Positions 25,881-34,939 of a stretch of 64,000 bases of DNA are shown here, in pieces (the stretch's first letter is position 1; the number at the start of each line of letters is the position of its first letter). The DNA is from Hyphomonadaceae bacterium BL14 (GTDB taxonomy: Bacteria > Pseudomonadota > Alphaproteobacteria > Caulobacterales > Maricaulaceae). The notes under the pieces were generated by a model, which saw only the letters and a program-made list of their open reading frames with translations, was not told the DNA's origin and did not search any database. Both the position numbers and the translations under genes were made by a program. Location of the stretch: assembly GCA_027627705.1 (NCBI GenBank), contig CP091242.1, positions 174,076-238,075 of the forward strand, given 5' to 3'.

Positions 25881-25977
25881 AGTTTCTTGCGTCGCTATGC
25901 CTTGCCCAACAGAGGAATTGAGCCGTTTGACCGGACAAATTCGCTGGAAATTTAATGACTTGAGGGCAGGGTTCAGG

Positions 25978-27231
25978 GTGTTTTCAACATCCGGCTGGTC
26001 CAGGCGCTGTGCTGCTGCAGCATCCGGCCTCATGCTCGCCTCTTGCGCGATGGAAGCCGAGCCTCTGGACGATTCCTGGCAGGCGCGGCTTGATTCTCTG
26101 CTCGCGCTGGAGGCCGTCCGCGCGCCGGGCGCTGCCATTGCGATCCTGCGCGACGGTGAAATTCTGTGGGCATCGGCGGCAGGCGCGGCGGCGTTCGATG
26201 CCTCGGGCCAGACCCCGGCACGGGCGCTGGGGGCGGCGACGCCTGTGCGCGCCGCGTCCATGTCAAAACTGGCGGTCGCCTTGACGGCGGGGGCCCTGGC
26301 CGACGCCGGCACCGTGGATCTGGATGCGCCGATCCGCTCCATTCAGAGCCGCGCGCCGCGCCACCCGCTGGCGCCGGATGCCCCCATCACCTTGCGCCAG
26401 CTCCTGTCCCATACGTCGGGCGTCTGCGATCCGGCACGGTACTGGGCGGAGCTGGGCGAGGATTTCTACGCCCTCTTCAACGATGAGGCCGCCTGGTGCG
26501 GGCATGTGCCGGGCGCCGCCTTCAGCTACTCCAATCTCGGTTACGCCCTGGCGGCCACCGTGCTGGAAGCGGCGAGCGGCGAGCGCTTTGACCGGCTGGC
26601 GCAGCGCCACGCCCTCATCCCGGCCGGCATACCCGGTGCGGGCTTCAACTGGTCCGGCGTGGAGCGCAGCGTGCGCGACAGTGGCGGCGCGCTGCACCGC
26701 TGGACCGATGGTGCCTGGCGGGTGCAGATCGACAGTGCCGCCATGCTGTCAGGCGACGGGCCGGTCGTGCTGGTCCAACCCGGCCATGTCCTGGAGGATT
26801 ACCAGCCCGGTACCAATGGATCGCTGATGTCGCCCCAGGGCGGATTGCGCGCCAATGTGATCGAGCTGGCCCGTCTGGCCGCGGCGTTCGCGCCGGAAGG
26901 GCCAGGCGGGGCGCTGGCCGATCCGGTCTGGCGCGGCGATGCCGGACCGGGCCTGCGCGCCTGGGCCAGCGGTCCACAAGTGCTGGAGCCGGGGCAGGTT
27001 CCCGGCCGCCCGGACCTGACCGCCATCGGCCACCCGGGGCAAGCCTGGGGCCTTTATGGTGGCGCCTGGTATCTGCCCGGGCTCAACGTCTCCATCGCGT
27101 ATTTCGTCACCGGCGAGGATCCCGACGAGCCCAAACCCTACGATCCGGTCAGTGGCCTGACTGCGGGAGAGACAGCCTTGTTCACCCTCGCGCTGGACTG
27201 GCTGGCCGCCCATGACGCCGCGCGCACCTGA
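25978..27231 (+). CDS. Serine hydrolase of the beta-lactamase/class C fold, lipoprotein
   Basis: A 417-residue penicillin-binding/serine beta-lactamase-fold enzyme. The nucleophile motif is ASMSKLAVAL (S-x-x-K) at about residue 92 and the second motif FSYSNLGYAL (Y-x-N). With the GTG start at 25978 (ribosome site GAGGGCAGGG) the N-terminus is a clean lipoprotein signal ending LMLASC; an ATG at 25897 gives 27 extra charged residues ahead of it and is rejected. Family members are esterases, D-aminopeptidases or beta-lactamases; nothing shows antibiotic hydrolysis. It is divergent from the large TonB receptor, hinting at action on the receptor's substrate. Confidence 0.85.
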   Translation: MFSTSGWSRRCAAAASGLMLASCAMEAEPLDDSWQARLDSLLALEAVRAPGAAIAILRDGEILWASAAGAAAFDASGQTPARALGAATPVRAASMSKLAVALTAGALADAGTVDLDAPIRSIQSRAPRHPLAPDAPITLRQLLSHTSGVCDPARYWAELGEDFYALFNDEAAWCGHVPGAAFSYSNLGYALAATVLEAASGERFDRLAQRHALIPAGIPGAGFNWSGVERSVRDSGGALHRWTDGAWRVQIDSAAMLSGDGPVVLVQPGHVLEDYQPGTNGSLMSPQGGLRANVIELARLAAAFAPEGPGGALADPVWRGDAGPGLRAWASGPQVLEPGQVPGRPDLTAIGHPGQAWGLYGGAWYLPGLNVSIAYFVTGEDPDEPKPYDPVSGLTAGETALFTLALDWLAAHDAART

Positions 27232-27317
27232 CCCAGCGTGCAGTCAATTCGCGTGACAGCGTGGGGACCGGCAGATAAGACCGGCCCCCTTGCCGTTTTG
27301 AGCCTGACGGAAACCTC

Positions 27318-28229
27318 ATGGATCGCATCGACGCCCTGCGCCTGTTCTCTGCCGTGGCGGAACTGGAAAGCTTCACCCGCGCCGCCGAGCGGCTGGGCCT
27401 GACGCCGGGCGCGGCGTCCAAACAGATCTCTGCCCTGGAAGAGCGCATGCAGGCGCGCCTGCTGGAGCGCACCACGCGCTCTGTGCGCCTGACCGACGCA
27501 GGCCGCGCCCTGCTCGACCGGGTGCGCCCCTGGCTCAAGGAATACGAGGAGCTGGAATCCGGTCTGGCGCATGAGCATGCGGCGGCCGTCGGCGTGCTGC
27601 GCGTGTCTGCGCCGGTGGATTTTGGCGCTCAAAGACTGGTCGCGCCCGTCACCGCCTTCATGAACCGCTGGCCGGCGGTGGAGGTGCGTCTCGACATGAC
27701 CGACCGCATGGTCGATCTGGTGGACGAGGGCTATGACCTCGCCGTGCGCATCGGGCATCTGACCGATTCCACGCTGATTGCGCGCCGTCTTGCCCATGCG
27801 CCCATGGTGCTGGTGGCCAGCCCGGCCTATCTGGCCGGTGCCGGCGCGCCGTCTCACCCGTCCGATCTGGCGCGCCATGATTGCATCATCGACCGCAACC
27901 GGCCCGCCCCCATGCTCTGGCGCTTCCACCGTGACAACGAGCCGGCCGAGGTAAAAGTGGCGGGGCGCTTCTCCCTCAACGGCGCCAAGGCGGCCGTCAG
28001 CGCCGCCGCCGCCGGCGCGGGGCTCGCCTGCACGCCCGAATGGGCGGCACGCGAGGCCATTGATGCGGGCACGGTCACGGCGGTGATGGGCGGCTGGACG
28101 CCGGAGGGACGCGATTTGTGGGCGGTCTATCCGTCCAACCGCTATCTCGCCCACCGTGTGCGCCTGTTCGTCGATCACTTGGCCGATTGGTTCAAGGGCG
28201 GCCTGTGCCCGCGTGGCGGCGGTGCCTGA
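27318..28229 (+). CDS. LysR family transcriptional regulator
   Basis: A 303-residue LysR regulator of the CrgA/AaeR-like subgroup. The N-terminal winged helix-turn-helix includes MDRIDALRLFSAVAELESFT and AAERLGLTPGAASKQISALE; the effector domain begins about residue 90 (VLRVSAPVDFG). Members commonly control a divergent quinone, aldehyde or efflux gene, but the upstream neighbour here is the same-strand serine hydrolase, so the target is unclear. The gene ends 4 bp from the convergent tgt stop codon. Confidence 0.95.
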   Translation: MDRIDALRLFSAVAELESFTRAAERLGLTPGAASKQISALEERMQARLLERTTRSVRLTDAGRALLDRVRPWLKEYEELESGLAHEHAAAVGVLRVSAPVDFGAQRLVAPVTAFMNRWPAVEVRLDMTDRMVDLVDEGYDLAVRIGHLTDSTLIARRLAHAPMVLVASPAYLAGAGAPSHPSDLARHDCIIDRNRPAPMLWRFHRDNEPAEVKVAGRFSLNGAKAAVSAAAAGAGLACTPEWAAREAIDAGTVTAVMGGWTPEGRDLWAVYPSNRYLAHRVRLFVDHLADWFKGGLCPRGGGA

Positions 28230-28233
28230 TCTC

Positions 28234-29355
28234 CTAGTCGAAGTCTTCTGCCAGCCTGGCGTGGAACTCACGCCGGAACGCCTCGAAGCGGTTGTCCTCG
28301 ATGGCACCGCGCATGCGCGCGGTCAGCGACTGGAAATACGCCGTGTTGTGCCAGGACAGGAGCATGGCGCCCAGATACTCGTTCGCCTTGACCAGGTGAT
28401 GCAGATAGGCGCGCGAATAGTCCCGGCTGGCCGGACAGTCTGACGTCCCGTCCAGCGGGCGGGGGTCCTCGGCGAAGCGGGCGTTTTTCAGATTGACCGG
28501 GCCGTTATCGCTCCAGGCCTGACCGTGGCGCCCGGAGCGCGTGGGCAGGACGCAGTCAAACATGTCGATCCCGCGCGCCACCGCCTCCACCAGATCCACC
28601 GGCTTGCCCACGCCCATCAGGTAGCGCGGCCGGTCCGAGGGCAGGAACAGCGTGGTGGCGTCGAGCACGCGGCACATCATCTCGAAGCCTTCGCCCACCG
28701 CCAGCCCGCCCACGGCATAGCCGTCAAAGCCGATGCGCTTGAGCCCCTCGGCACTGTCGCGGCGCAGATCGTCATAGGTCGACCCCTGCACAATGCCGAA
28801 AATTGCCTGGCTCTTGCGCTCGCCGAAGGCGTCGCGGGAGCGCTGCGCCCAGCGCAGCGACAACTCCATCGACCGCGCTGCTGCGTCACGCTCGCACGGA
28901 TAGGGCGTGCATTCATCGAGCTGCATGGAGATGTCGGCGCCCAGCAGATCGGCCTGGATCTCGATCGAGCGCTCCGGGGTCAGATGATGGGACGAGCCGT
29001 CAATATGGCTTTTGAAGGTGACGCCTTCCTCCACCAGCTTGCGCAGGCCCGACAGCGACCAGACCTGGAAACCGCCTGAGTCCGTCAGGATCGGCCCGTC
29101 CCAGCGCATGAAGGCATGCAGCCCGCCCAGGCGTTTGACGCGCTCGGCACCGGGCCGCAGCATCAGGTGATAGGTGTTGCCCAGAATGATGTCGGCACCC
29201 GCGCCGCGCACCTGGTCCGGGTACAGTGCCTTGACCGTGGCGGCGGTGCCCACGGGCATGAAGGCGGGTGTGCGGATGTCGCCGCGCGGGGTTTTCAACA
29301 CCCCGGTGCGCGCGCCGCCGTCGACGGCGAGGAGTTTGAAGGGGAAACTGGTCAT
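28234..29355 (-). CDS. tgt: tRNA-guanine transglycosylase (queuosine pathway)
   Basis: Exchanges guanine-34 of Asp, Asn, His and Tyr tRNAs for preQ1. The 373-residue protein has the catalytic motifs [14 protein letters not shown] and [14 protein letters not shown] with their Asp residues, and the substrate-pocket motif [10 protein letters not shown]. The C-terminal zinc site is degenerate: where the family has C-x-C-x2-C this protein reads S-D-C-P-A-S (residues 305-310), keeping only Cys307 and probably His336 of four ligands. The start at 29355 (MTSFPF) is preferred to the one at 29385, only 6 bases from the divergent start. No queC/queD/queE/queF genes are in the window. Confidence 0.92.
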   Translation of the reverse strand: MTSFPFKLLAVDGGARTGVLKTPRGDIRTPAFMPVGTAATVKALYPDQVRGAGADIILGNTYHLMLRPGAERVKRLGGLHAFMRWDGPILTDSGGFQVWSLSGLRKLVEEGVTFKSHIDGSSHHLTPERSIEIQADLLGADISMQLDECTPYPCERDAAARSMELSLRWAQRSRDAFGERKSQAIFGIVQGSTYDDLRRDSAEGLKRIGFDGYAVGGLAVGEGFEMMCRVLDATTLFLPSDRPRYLMGVGKPVDLVEAVARGIDMFDCVLPTRSGRHGQAWSDNGPVNLKNARFAEDPRPLDGTSDCPASRDYSRAYLHHLVKANEYLGAMLLSWHNTAYFQSLTARMRGAIEDNRFEAFRREFHARLAEDFD

Positions 29356-29391
29356 GAGCGTCCGGTTATCAGCTGGCGGAGACATAAGCCA

Positions 29392-30939
29392 ATGAGTTGG
29401 GAAGACGAAATCAGCGAGCTGCGCAAGCGTCAGGCGCTGGCGCGCGGCATGGGCGGACCTGACAAGCTGGCGCGCCAGGCGGCGGCGGGCCGGCTGAATG
29501 TGCGCGAACGCCTCGACCTGTTGCTCGATGCGGGCAGCTTCCGCGAGATCGGCTCCATCACCGGGACGGCGCAGACGGGAGAGGATGGCGCGCTCACCGG
29601 CTTCACGCCGGCCAATTGCCTGTTCGGGCGCGGCCGGATCGGCGGGCGCACCGTGGCCGTGGTGGCCGACGACTTCACCGTGCGCGGCGGAGCGGCGGAT
29701 GCAGCCATCATCGAAAAGCAGATCCAGGCTGAAACCATGGCCGGCGAGCTGGGCTTGCCGCTGATCCGCCTGATCGAAGGCACGGGCGGGGGCGGGTCGG
29801 TCAAGTCGATCCTCGACATGGGCGCGAGCTATGTGCCGTTCAATCCGGGCTGGGACCAGGTGGTGGCGAACCTGGAGCGCGTGCCGGTGGTCTCACTGGC
29901 GCTGGGCCCGGTGGCGGGCCTGGGTGCGGCGCGTGCTGTGTCGAGCCATTACTGCGTCATGGTGAAGGACCAGTCCCAGATGTTCATCGCCGGCCCGCCC
30001 GTGGTGGCCGGGATCGGCGAAACGGTCACCAAGGAGGAACTGGGCGGTGCCGACATCCAGCTGGCCGCCGGGGCCGCCGACGACGCCTATGCCAGCGAGG
30101 CCGACGCCATGGAGGCGGCGCGCTGGTTCCTGTCCTATCTGCCCGACCGCGCCGGCGAGGCCGCGCCGCGCGGCGCGGTTCATGATGACCCCGCCCGCGC
30201 CGATCCGGCCTTGCGCGCCATCATCCCGCGCGACCGGCGCTATGGTTATGACATGCGCGCCATCCTCAAGGCCGTCTGCGACAGTTCCAGCCTGTTCGAG
30301 ATGGGCCGCCATTTCGGCTCCAGCGTGATCACCGCGCTCGCCCGGCTCGATGGCTGGCCGGTGGCGGTGCTGGCGAGCAATCCCAATGTCTATGGCGGCG
30401 GCTGGACGGCCGAGGCCGCCCAGAAGGTCACGCGCTTTGTGGATCTGGCCGAAACCTTCCGCCTGCCGGTGGTGCATTGTGTGGATATTCCGGGCTTTGT
30501 CATCGGCACGCGGGCCGAGCGCGCAGGCACGATCCGCCACGGGGCGCGGGCGCTCAGCGCCATCTATCAGGCCAGCGTGCCCTGGTGCACGATCCTGATC
30601 CGCAAGGCGTTCGGTGTGGCTGGCGCGGCCATGATGGACCATACCCGCTTCCGCTACCGCTATGCCTGGCCCTCGGGCGACTGGGGCTCGCTGCCGCTGG
30701 AGGGCGGCGTGGAGGCCGCGTTCAAGGCCGCGCTTGAGCAATCGGATGATCCCGCCGCCATGAAGGCGGATCTGTCCCGCCGCATGCGCGAGCTCGCCTC
30801 GCCCTTCCGCACCGCCGAGCGCTTCTGGATCGAGGAGATCATCGACCCGGCCGAGACCCGCGCCGTGCTGACGGAGTTTGCCGGGATCGCCGCGCCGCTG
30901 CGCACACGCGATGCGCCGCAGACGCGCTACAGGCCGTGA
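29392..30939 (+). CDS. Acyl-CoA carboxylase beta subunit (carboxyltransferase)
   Basis: A 515-residue biotin-dependent carboxyltransferase of the propionyl-/methylcrotonyl-/acetyl-CoA carboxylase beta family (PccB/MccB type). It carries two crotonase-like halves: the N-terminal carboxybiotin/CoA half with [17 protein letters not shown] and [13 protein letters not shown], and the C-terminal half with [16 protein letters not shown] and [24 protein letters not shown] site precedes the ATG. The biotin carboxylase/BCCP alpha subunit is not adjacent, so it must be encoded elsewhere or shared. The acyl-CoA chain specificity cannot be read safely. Confidence 0.9.
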   Translation: MSWEDEISELRKRQALARGMGGPDKLARQAAAGRLNVRERLDLLLDAGSFREIGSITGTAQTGEDGALTGFTPANCLFGRGRIGGRTVAVVADDFTVRGGAADAAIIEKQIQAETMAGELGLPLIRLIEGTGGGGSVKSILDMGASYVPFNPGWDQVVANLERVPVVSLALGPVAGLGAARAVSSHYCVMVKDQSQMFIAGPPVVAGIGETVTKEELGGADIQLAAGAADDAYASEADAMEAARWFLSYLPDRAGEAAPRGAVHDDPARADPALRAIIPRDRRYGYDMRAILKAVCDSSSLFEMGRHFGSSVITALARLDGWPVAVLASNPNVYGGGWTAEAAQKVTRFVDLAETFRLPVVHCVDIPGFVIGTRAERAGTIRHGARALSAIYQASVPWCTILIRKAFGVAGAAMMDHTRFRYRYAWPSGDWGSLPLEGGVEAAFKAALEQSDDPAAMKADLSRRMRELASPFRTAERFWIEEIIDPAETRAVLTEFAGIAAPLRTRDAPQTRYRP

Positions 30940-31042
30940 TCTGGCACCGGATGGCGGTATGACGCTTGTATAACACCCGATTAACCACGTTCATTATATG
31001 AATTTACCGAAACCGCACCTGTGTGGTTTGGGGAAGAGTGCC

Positions 31043-32398
31043 ATGATCAGCGACGGACTCGAGACGAGATTTGATTTTCTGAATTTCACTGCGCAGGACC
31101 GGACACGTCTGAAGGCGTTGAAACCGATTGTGCAAGCCGCCTTGCCAGATGTCCTGGACGCCTTCTATGCGGACATTGCGCGCCACGAAATAGTCAGCTC
31201 GATGTTCACCACGGAGGCTTTGCGGGTGCATGCGCGCGAAAAGCAGTTCGAGCACTGGATGCGGATATGTGAAGCAAGGTTCGACGCCGACTATCTCGCC
31301 TCGGTTCGGCGCATCGGCAAGGTTCACGCAGCCCTCGACCTGAAGCCAGAATGGTATTTTGGCAGCTACGCCAAGATCGTCTCCGGCCTGATCGAGGCGA
31401 TCACCGCGAGCCATTTTTCAGGCATGGGTCTGTTCGGGGCCGGCAAGGCCCAGCGCGATCTGACCGCCGACCTGGATACCGTGACCAAGACCGCCATGCT
31501 GGATATGGACCTTTGCATTTCCACCATCGAATCCTTCGCCGAAGAAGCCAAAAAGGCCGAGCGCGAACGGCTGGCCGACGACTTCCAGCAGACGGTCTCT
31601 GCAATTGTGGAGTCCGTCGCAATGGCATCAGGACAGCTGGCCGATACCGCGCGGGGGCTGGCTGGAACAGCCGATGCGACGTCCGAGCGATCGGCCACCG
31701 TCGCCGCGGCCGCCGAAGAAGCGACAGTGACGGCCGAGACGGTGGCGTCCGCCGCCCAGCAACTGACGGGCGCGATCAAGGAAATCGCCGGGCGTGCGAC
31801 GGAAGCGGCGGGCGGCGCGGCTTCGGCGCAGTCCAAGGCGCACGAAACCGGGCAGACCATGTCCCGTCTGGCGCACGCCGCCGAAAAGATCGGAGAGATC
31901 GTCAATCTCATCGAATCCGTCGCCGAACAGACCAATCTTCTGGCGCTGAACGCCACCATCGAGGCGGCGCGCGCGGGCGAGGCGGGCAAGGGCTTTGCGG
32001 TGGTGGCCAGCGAGGTGAAATCCCTGGCAGCCCAGACCGCACGGGCAACCGAGGAAATCTCGTCCCAGATCGCACAGGTCCAGACCGCCGTCAGTCAGGC
32101 CGTGGCCGCAATCAGCGAGGTGTCCGGCGCCATTGAACAGGTCAACGGCGTTTCGGCGTCCATCTCGGCAGCGGTCGAAGAGCAGAACGCTGCCACCTCG
32201 GAGATCAGCCGCAATACCGACCAGACCGCGAAAAGCGCCAGCAGCGTGGCCCAGACCATCACCGATGTGCTGGCCGGAGCCCGCGAAACCAGTGCAGCGG
32301 CGGGTGTGCTGGTCGCCGCATCTGAAGATCTCGGCCGTCAGGCCGGTGAGATGCGCGAGGGCGTGAACCGCTTCCTGGCGCATATCAAGGCGGCGTGA
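31043..32398 (+). CDS. Globin-coupled sensor, methyl-accepting chemotaxis protein (HemAT-like)
   Basis: A 451-residue soluble aerotaxis-type receptor. Residues ~8-160 form a sensor globin with the proximal haem ligand His95 in [19 protein letters not shown], the hallmark of globin-coupled sensors; residues ~190-445 are a coiled-coil methyl-accepting signalling domain with the hairpin tip [20 protein letters not shown]. There is no membrane helix, so it senses intracellular O2 (or NO/CO) and signals through CheA/CheW, encoded elsewhere. The ATG at 31043 follows GGGGAAGAG; an upstream ATG at 30998 lacks a site. It is a lone gene. Confidence 0.94.
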   Translation: MISDGLETRFDFLNFTAQDRTRLKALKPIVQAALPDVLDAFYADIARHEIVSSMFTTEALRVHAREKQFEHWMRICEARFDADYLASVRRIGKVHAALDLKPEWYFGSYAKIVSGLIEAITASHFSGMGLFGAGKAQRDLTADLDTVTKTAMLDMDLCISTIESFAEEAKKAERERLADDFQQTVSAIVESVAMASGQLADTARGLAGTADATSERSATVAAAAEEATVTAETVASAAQQLTGAIKEIAGRATEAAGGAASAQSKAHETGQTMSRLAHAAEKIGEIVNLIESVAEQTNLLALNATIEAARAGEAGKGFAVVASEVKSLAAQTARATEEISSQIAQVQTAVSQAVAAISEVSGAIEQVNGVSASISAAVEEQNAATSEISRNTDQTAKSASSVAQTITDVLAGARETSAAAGVLVAASEDLGRQAGEMREGVNRFLAHIKAA

Positions 32399-32399
32399 C

Positions 32400-33839
32400 C
32401 TAAAACAGATTGCCCTGATCCGCCGCAGGCGGCTTGGGTTTCGGTTTGGCCTTGCGGGCAGGTGGCGCGGGCGGCAGGTTTGCCGCCGGTGCCTCGCCGC
32501 CAATCACCGCGCCGCGCTTGGCGTCCTTGAACTCCAGCGTCACCGCATCGCCGTTCTTCAGCGCAGACGCGGTACGCACCAGCTTGCCGTTCGCGTCGGT
32601 GACCAGGGCAAAGCCGCGCGCCAGAACGCCTTCATGGGACACCGAATTGAGCCGGGCGGCGAGCCCGTCCAGCGTGCGCTTGCGGTCGGTGAGGGCACGG
32701 GTTTGCGCTGGCCGGAGCCGCGCCGTGAGGCGGTCGAGCCGCGCCCTCTTGTCCGAAATATCGCGCGTCAGCGCTGCGGGGCGCAGCCGTCCGCTCAGCC
32801 CGTCCAGGCGCCCGCGCACGCGCTCGATACGCAGGCGTGCGGCGCTGTCGAGACGGCCTGACGCATAATCCAGCCGCTGGCGCGCCTCGCCCAGCAGCGT
32901 GTCGGGCCGGGGCAGGGCGCGCGCCGCCGAGCGCAAATCTGCGCCCTTGCGGTCGACGAGGCGGGTGAGGGCGCGGGTGAGGCGTGCGCCCAGGGCGCTG
33001 TTTCGCTCGGCCAGTTCGCGGCGCACCGGCACGGCGATCTCGGCCGCGCCCGTGGGCGTCGGCGCCCGCCGGTCAGAGGCGAAATCAATGAGCGTGGTGT
33101 CGGTCTCGTGTCCCACCGCCGAGATGAGCGGAATGCGCGAGGCGGCCGCCGCGCGCACCACGATCTCCTCGTTGAACGCCCAGAGATCTTCCACCGACCC
33201 GCCGCCCCGCGCCACGATCAGCACGTCGGGCACCGGCACGCGCCCGCCGGGCTCCAGCGCGTTGAAGCCTTCAATGGCCGCCGCGATCTGGCCGGCGGCC
33301 TGCTCGCCCTGCACCAGCACGGGCCATAAGAGGACATGGACCGGGAAGCGGTCCTCCAGCCGGTGCAGGATATCGCGGATCACGGCCCCGGTGGGCGAGG
33401 TGACCACGCCGATCACCCGCGGCAGGAACGGGATGGGGCGCTTGCGCTCGGGCGCGAACAGGCCTTCAGCCGCCAGCGCCGCCTTGCGCGCTTCGAGCAG
33501 CGCCATCAGCGCGCCCGCGCCCGCCGGCTCCATGCGCTCGATGATCAGCTGGTATTTCGACCGGCCCGGGAAGGTGGACAGCCGCCCTTCGACAATCACC
33601 TCCAGCCCCTCCTCGGGCCGGAAATTCAGGGTGGAGGCGAGGCCCTTCCACATCACGGCGTCGATGACTGCGCTCTCGTCCTTCATGTCCAGATACACAT
33701 GGCCGGACTTGGCAATGATCACCCGCCCCAGCTCACCGCGCACCCGCACATGCCCATAGGTCTCCTCCACCGTCCGCTTGAGCGCCCGGGCGAGCTCGGA
33801 GACGGAATATTCGTGCACGTTGGAGGCGGGTTCGGTCAT
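32400..33839 (-). CDS. xseA: Exodeoxyribonuclease VII large subunit
   Basis: The 479-residue large subunit of exonuclease VII, which degrades single-stranded DNA with XseB. It has an N-terminal OB-fold (residues ~8-105: HEYSVSELARALKRTVEETY), the catalytic domain with RGGGSVEDLWAFNEE and SAVGHETDTTLIDFASD, and an unusually Arg-rich coiled-coil region (about residues 275-420) whose repeats look alike (LSGRLRPA, LTARLRPA). The C-terminal basic tail ends in PPAADQGNLF. The small subunit gene xseB is not adjacent. Confidence 0.95.
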   Translation of the reverse strand: MTEPASNVHEYSVSELARALKRTVEETYGHVRVRGELGRVIIAKSGHVYLDMKDESAVIDAVMWKGLASTLNFRPEEGLEVIVEGRLSTFPGRSKYQLIIERMEPAGAGALMALLEARKAALAAEGLFAPERKRPIPFLPRVIGVVTSPTGAVIRDILHRLEDRFPVHVLLWPVLVQGEQAAGQIAAAIEGFNALEPGGRVPVPDVLIVARGGGSVEDLWAFNEEIVVRAAAASRIPLISAVGHETDTTLIDFASDRRAPTPTGAAEIAVPVRRELAERNSALGARLTRALTRLVDRKGADLRSAARALPRPDTLLGEARQRLDYASGRLDSAARLRIERVRGRLDGLSGRLRPAALTRDISDKRARLDRLTARLRPAQTRALTDRKRTLDGLAARLNSVSHEGVLARGFALVTDANGKLVRTASALKNGDAVTLEFKDAKRGAVIGGEAPAANLPPAPPARKAKPKPKPPAADQGNLF

Positions 33840-33978
33840 GGACGACTCACTGGCGCTGAAGCGTCAGCCTAGCGGCAGAGGGGGGAAGGGTGAAATGGGG
33901 CGGTCAGGGAGGTCGTCCCGCTGGATGAGTTCAGGAAGGGCTGTCCTTGACGGCGTGGTCAGGCTCGGCTCGCCATCG

Positions 33979-34443
33979 CTATCTGTGTTTAAAGAGCACA
34001 AAAGCTGCGAATGCGCGCCGGTCCCGAATGGGCGCATTTTCAAAGTCTGTAATGGTCTGGTGCGCCTGTGCCAGGTCGAGCAGAACTTCCGACTTGTATG
34101 TCCTGTAAGTGGGGTCGTAGTCGGCTGAATGCCGCTTTTTCTGCATGGTGACGAAGAAATTTGCAAAGTCCTGGATATCTCTCGGGAAGGCGGAAATCGC
34201 GCTGTTCATACAATTATTTTTGCAAACACCGTGATCCAGCGCGCGATAGGTCTGCTTCCAGGCGTCCCCGTTGCGCGCCGCTGTTGTGGCGCCGATCAGC
34301 AAGTCGGCGTTGTGGCGGGCCAAGGTATGGAAAACGGCGTAATAAACTGTGCTCACCGCCCTCAACAGATTTGACTGGCGCGGCTTCCTGTTTCCGGACT
34401 GCACAAGGCCCTCAGCGGTCGACAGGAGATCAAGCGGTTTCAC
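33979..34443 (-). CDS. HEPN-like protein of a two-gene module
   Basis: A 154-residue, helical protein resembling the HEPN superfamily, which includes RNA-cleaving toxins of conflict systems. The helix RAVSTVYYAVFHTLARHNAD (residues 28-47) and the motif KKRHSADYDP (102-111) match families near HEPN proteins. A canonical R-x4-6-H catalytic motif is not obvious, so nuclease activity is uncertain. It overlaps the upstream 100-residue partner gene by 14 bp, the small gene coming first, as in many toxin-antitoxin operons. The region has visibly lower GC than its neighbours and sits alone between xseA and purD, suggesting acquisition by transfer. Family assignment is by motif impression only. Confidence 0.6.
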   Translation of the reverse strand: MKPLDLLSTAEGLVQSGNRKPRQSNLLRAVSTVYYAVFHTLARHNADLLIGATTAARNGDAWKQTYRALDHGVCKNNCMNSAISAFPRDIQDFANFFVTMQKKRHSADYDPTYRTYKSEVLLDLAQAHQTITDFENAPIRDRRAFAAFVLFKHR

Positions 34444-34732
34444 GGATCAGTCTGCCCGCATCGCCCTTGGAGACGAATGAGAATACCGGGAAGGCGGTTT
34501 CACCGATCTCCATCAGGCGCGGCCGCACATGGCGAACCGTACCGGAGAGCTGGTGGGGGTCGATGTCGCGGGCGCGGCCGTCAAAAATCACGGTGATGCG
34601 CAGAACCTTGTCGCCATCGTGATCGGTGTCGCGTTCAAATTTGAAGTCAACAATATTCACACGCAGAAAGTCGCGGTTCAGCGCTTCGCTGACCACCTGC
34701 CGGATGCGCTCCATATTGCCATCTGCATTCAT
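34430..34732 (-). CDS. Small partner protein of the HEPN module, unknown fold
   Basis: A 100-residue acidic/basic mixed protein with a helical N-terminus (ERIRQVVSEALN) and a strand-rich middle: VNIVDFKFERD, then DHDGDKVLRITVIFDG and the C-terminal FPVFSFVSKGDA. It lacks the GSxxxG motif of minimal nucleotidyltransferases, the known partners of HepT-type HEPN toxins, so it is not MntA. Its order (first gene) and 14-bp overlap suggest it regulates or neutralises the HEPN protein. A dyad CATACA-N6-TGTATG lies just upstream. The ATG at 34732 has a weak ribosome site; ATG at 34714 is an alternative. I do not recognise the family. Confidence 0.6.
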   Translation of the reverse strand: MNADGNMERIRQVVSEALNRDFLRVNIVDFKFERDTDHDGDKVLRITVIFDGRARDIDPHQLSGTVRHVRPRLMEIGETAFPVFSFVSKGDAGRLIRETA

Positions 34733-34741
34733 TTTGCATCA

Positions 34742-34777
34742 CTTGCGCGCAAGCCTGAACATACAGTCAATTGTATG
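34742..34777 (-). promoter_or_regulatory. Paired palindromes upstream of the HEPN module
   Basis: CTTGCGCGCAAG (34742-34753) is a perfect 12-bp palindrome 9 bases before the first start codon, and CATACA-N6-TGTATG (34760-34777) adjoins it. On the minus strand the second contains TTGAC, a -35-like sequence. The arrangement suits autorepression by a module protein, as in toxin-antitoxin operons. Confidence 0.45.
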
Positions 34778-34939
34778 GATTAGGCTCGGCCATGACAAGT
34801 GGCTCCAATCGTCCAGTCTTGCCACGGCGGGTACCGTCCTGCCGGCTTTTCGAAGGTGAATCCGCCCGCGCACGCTGGTCGACAGGCGCGCGCCTGCGCC
34901 CTATCACGTCGGCGTTGAAACGCCTTCGGAGCATGCCTC

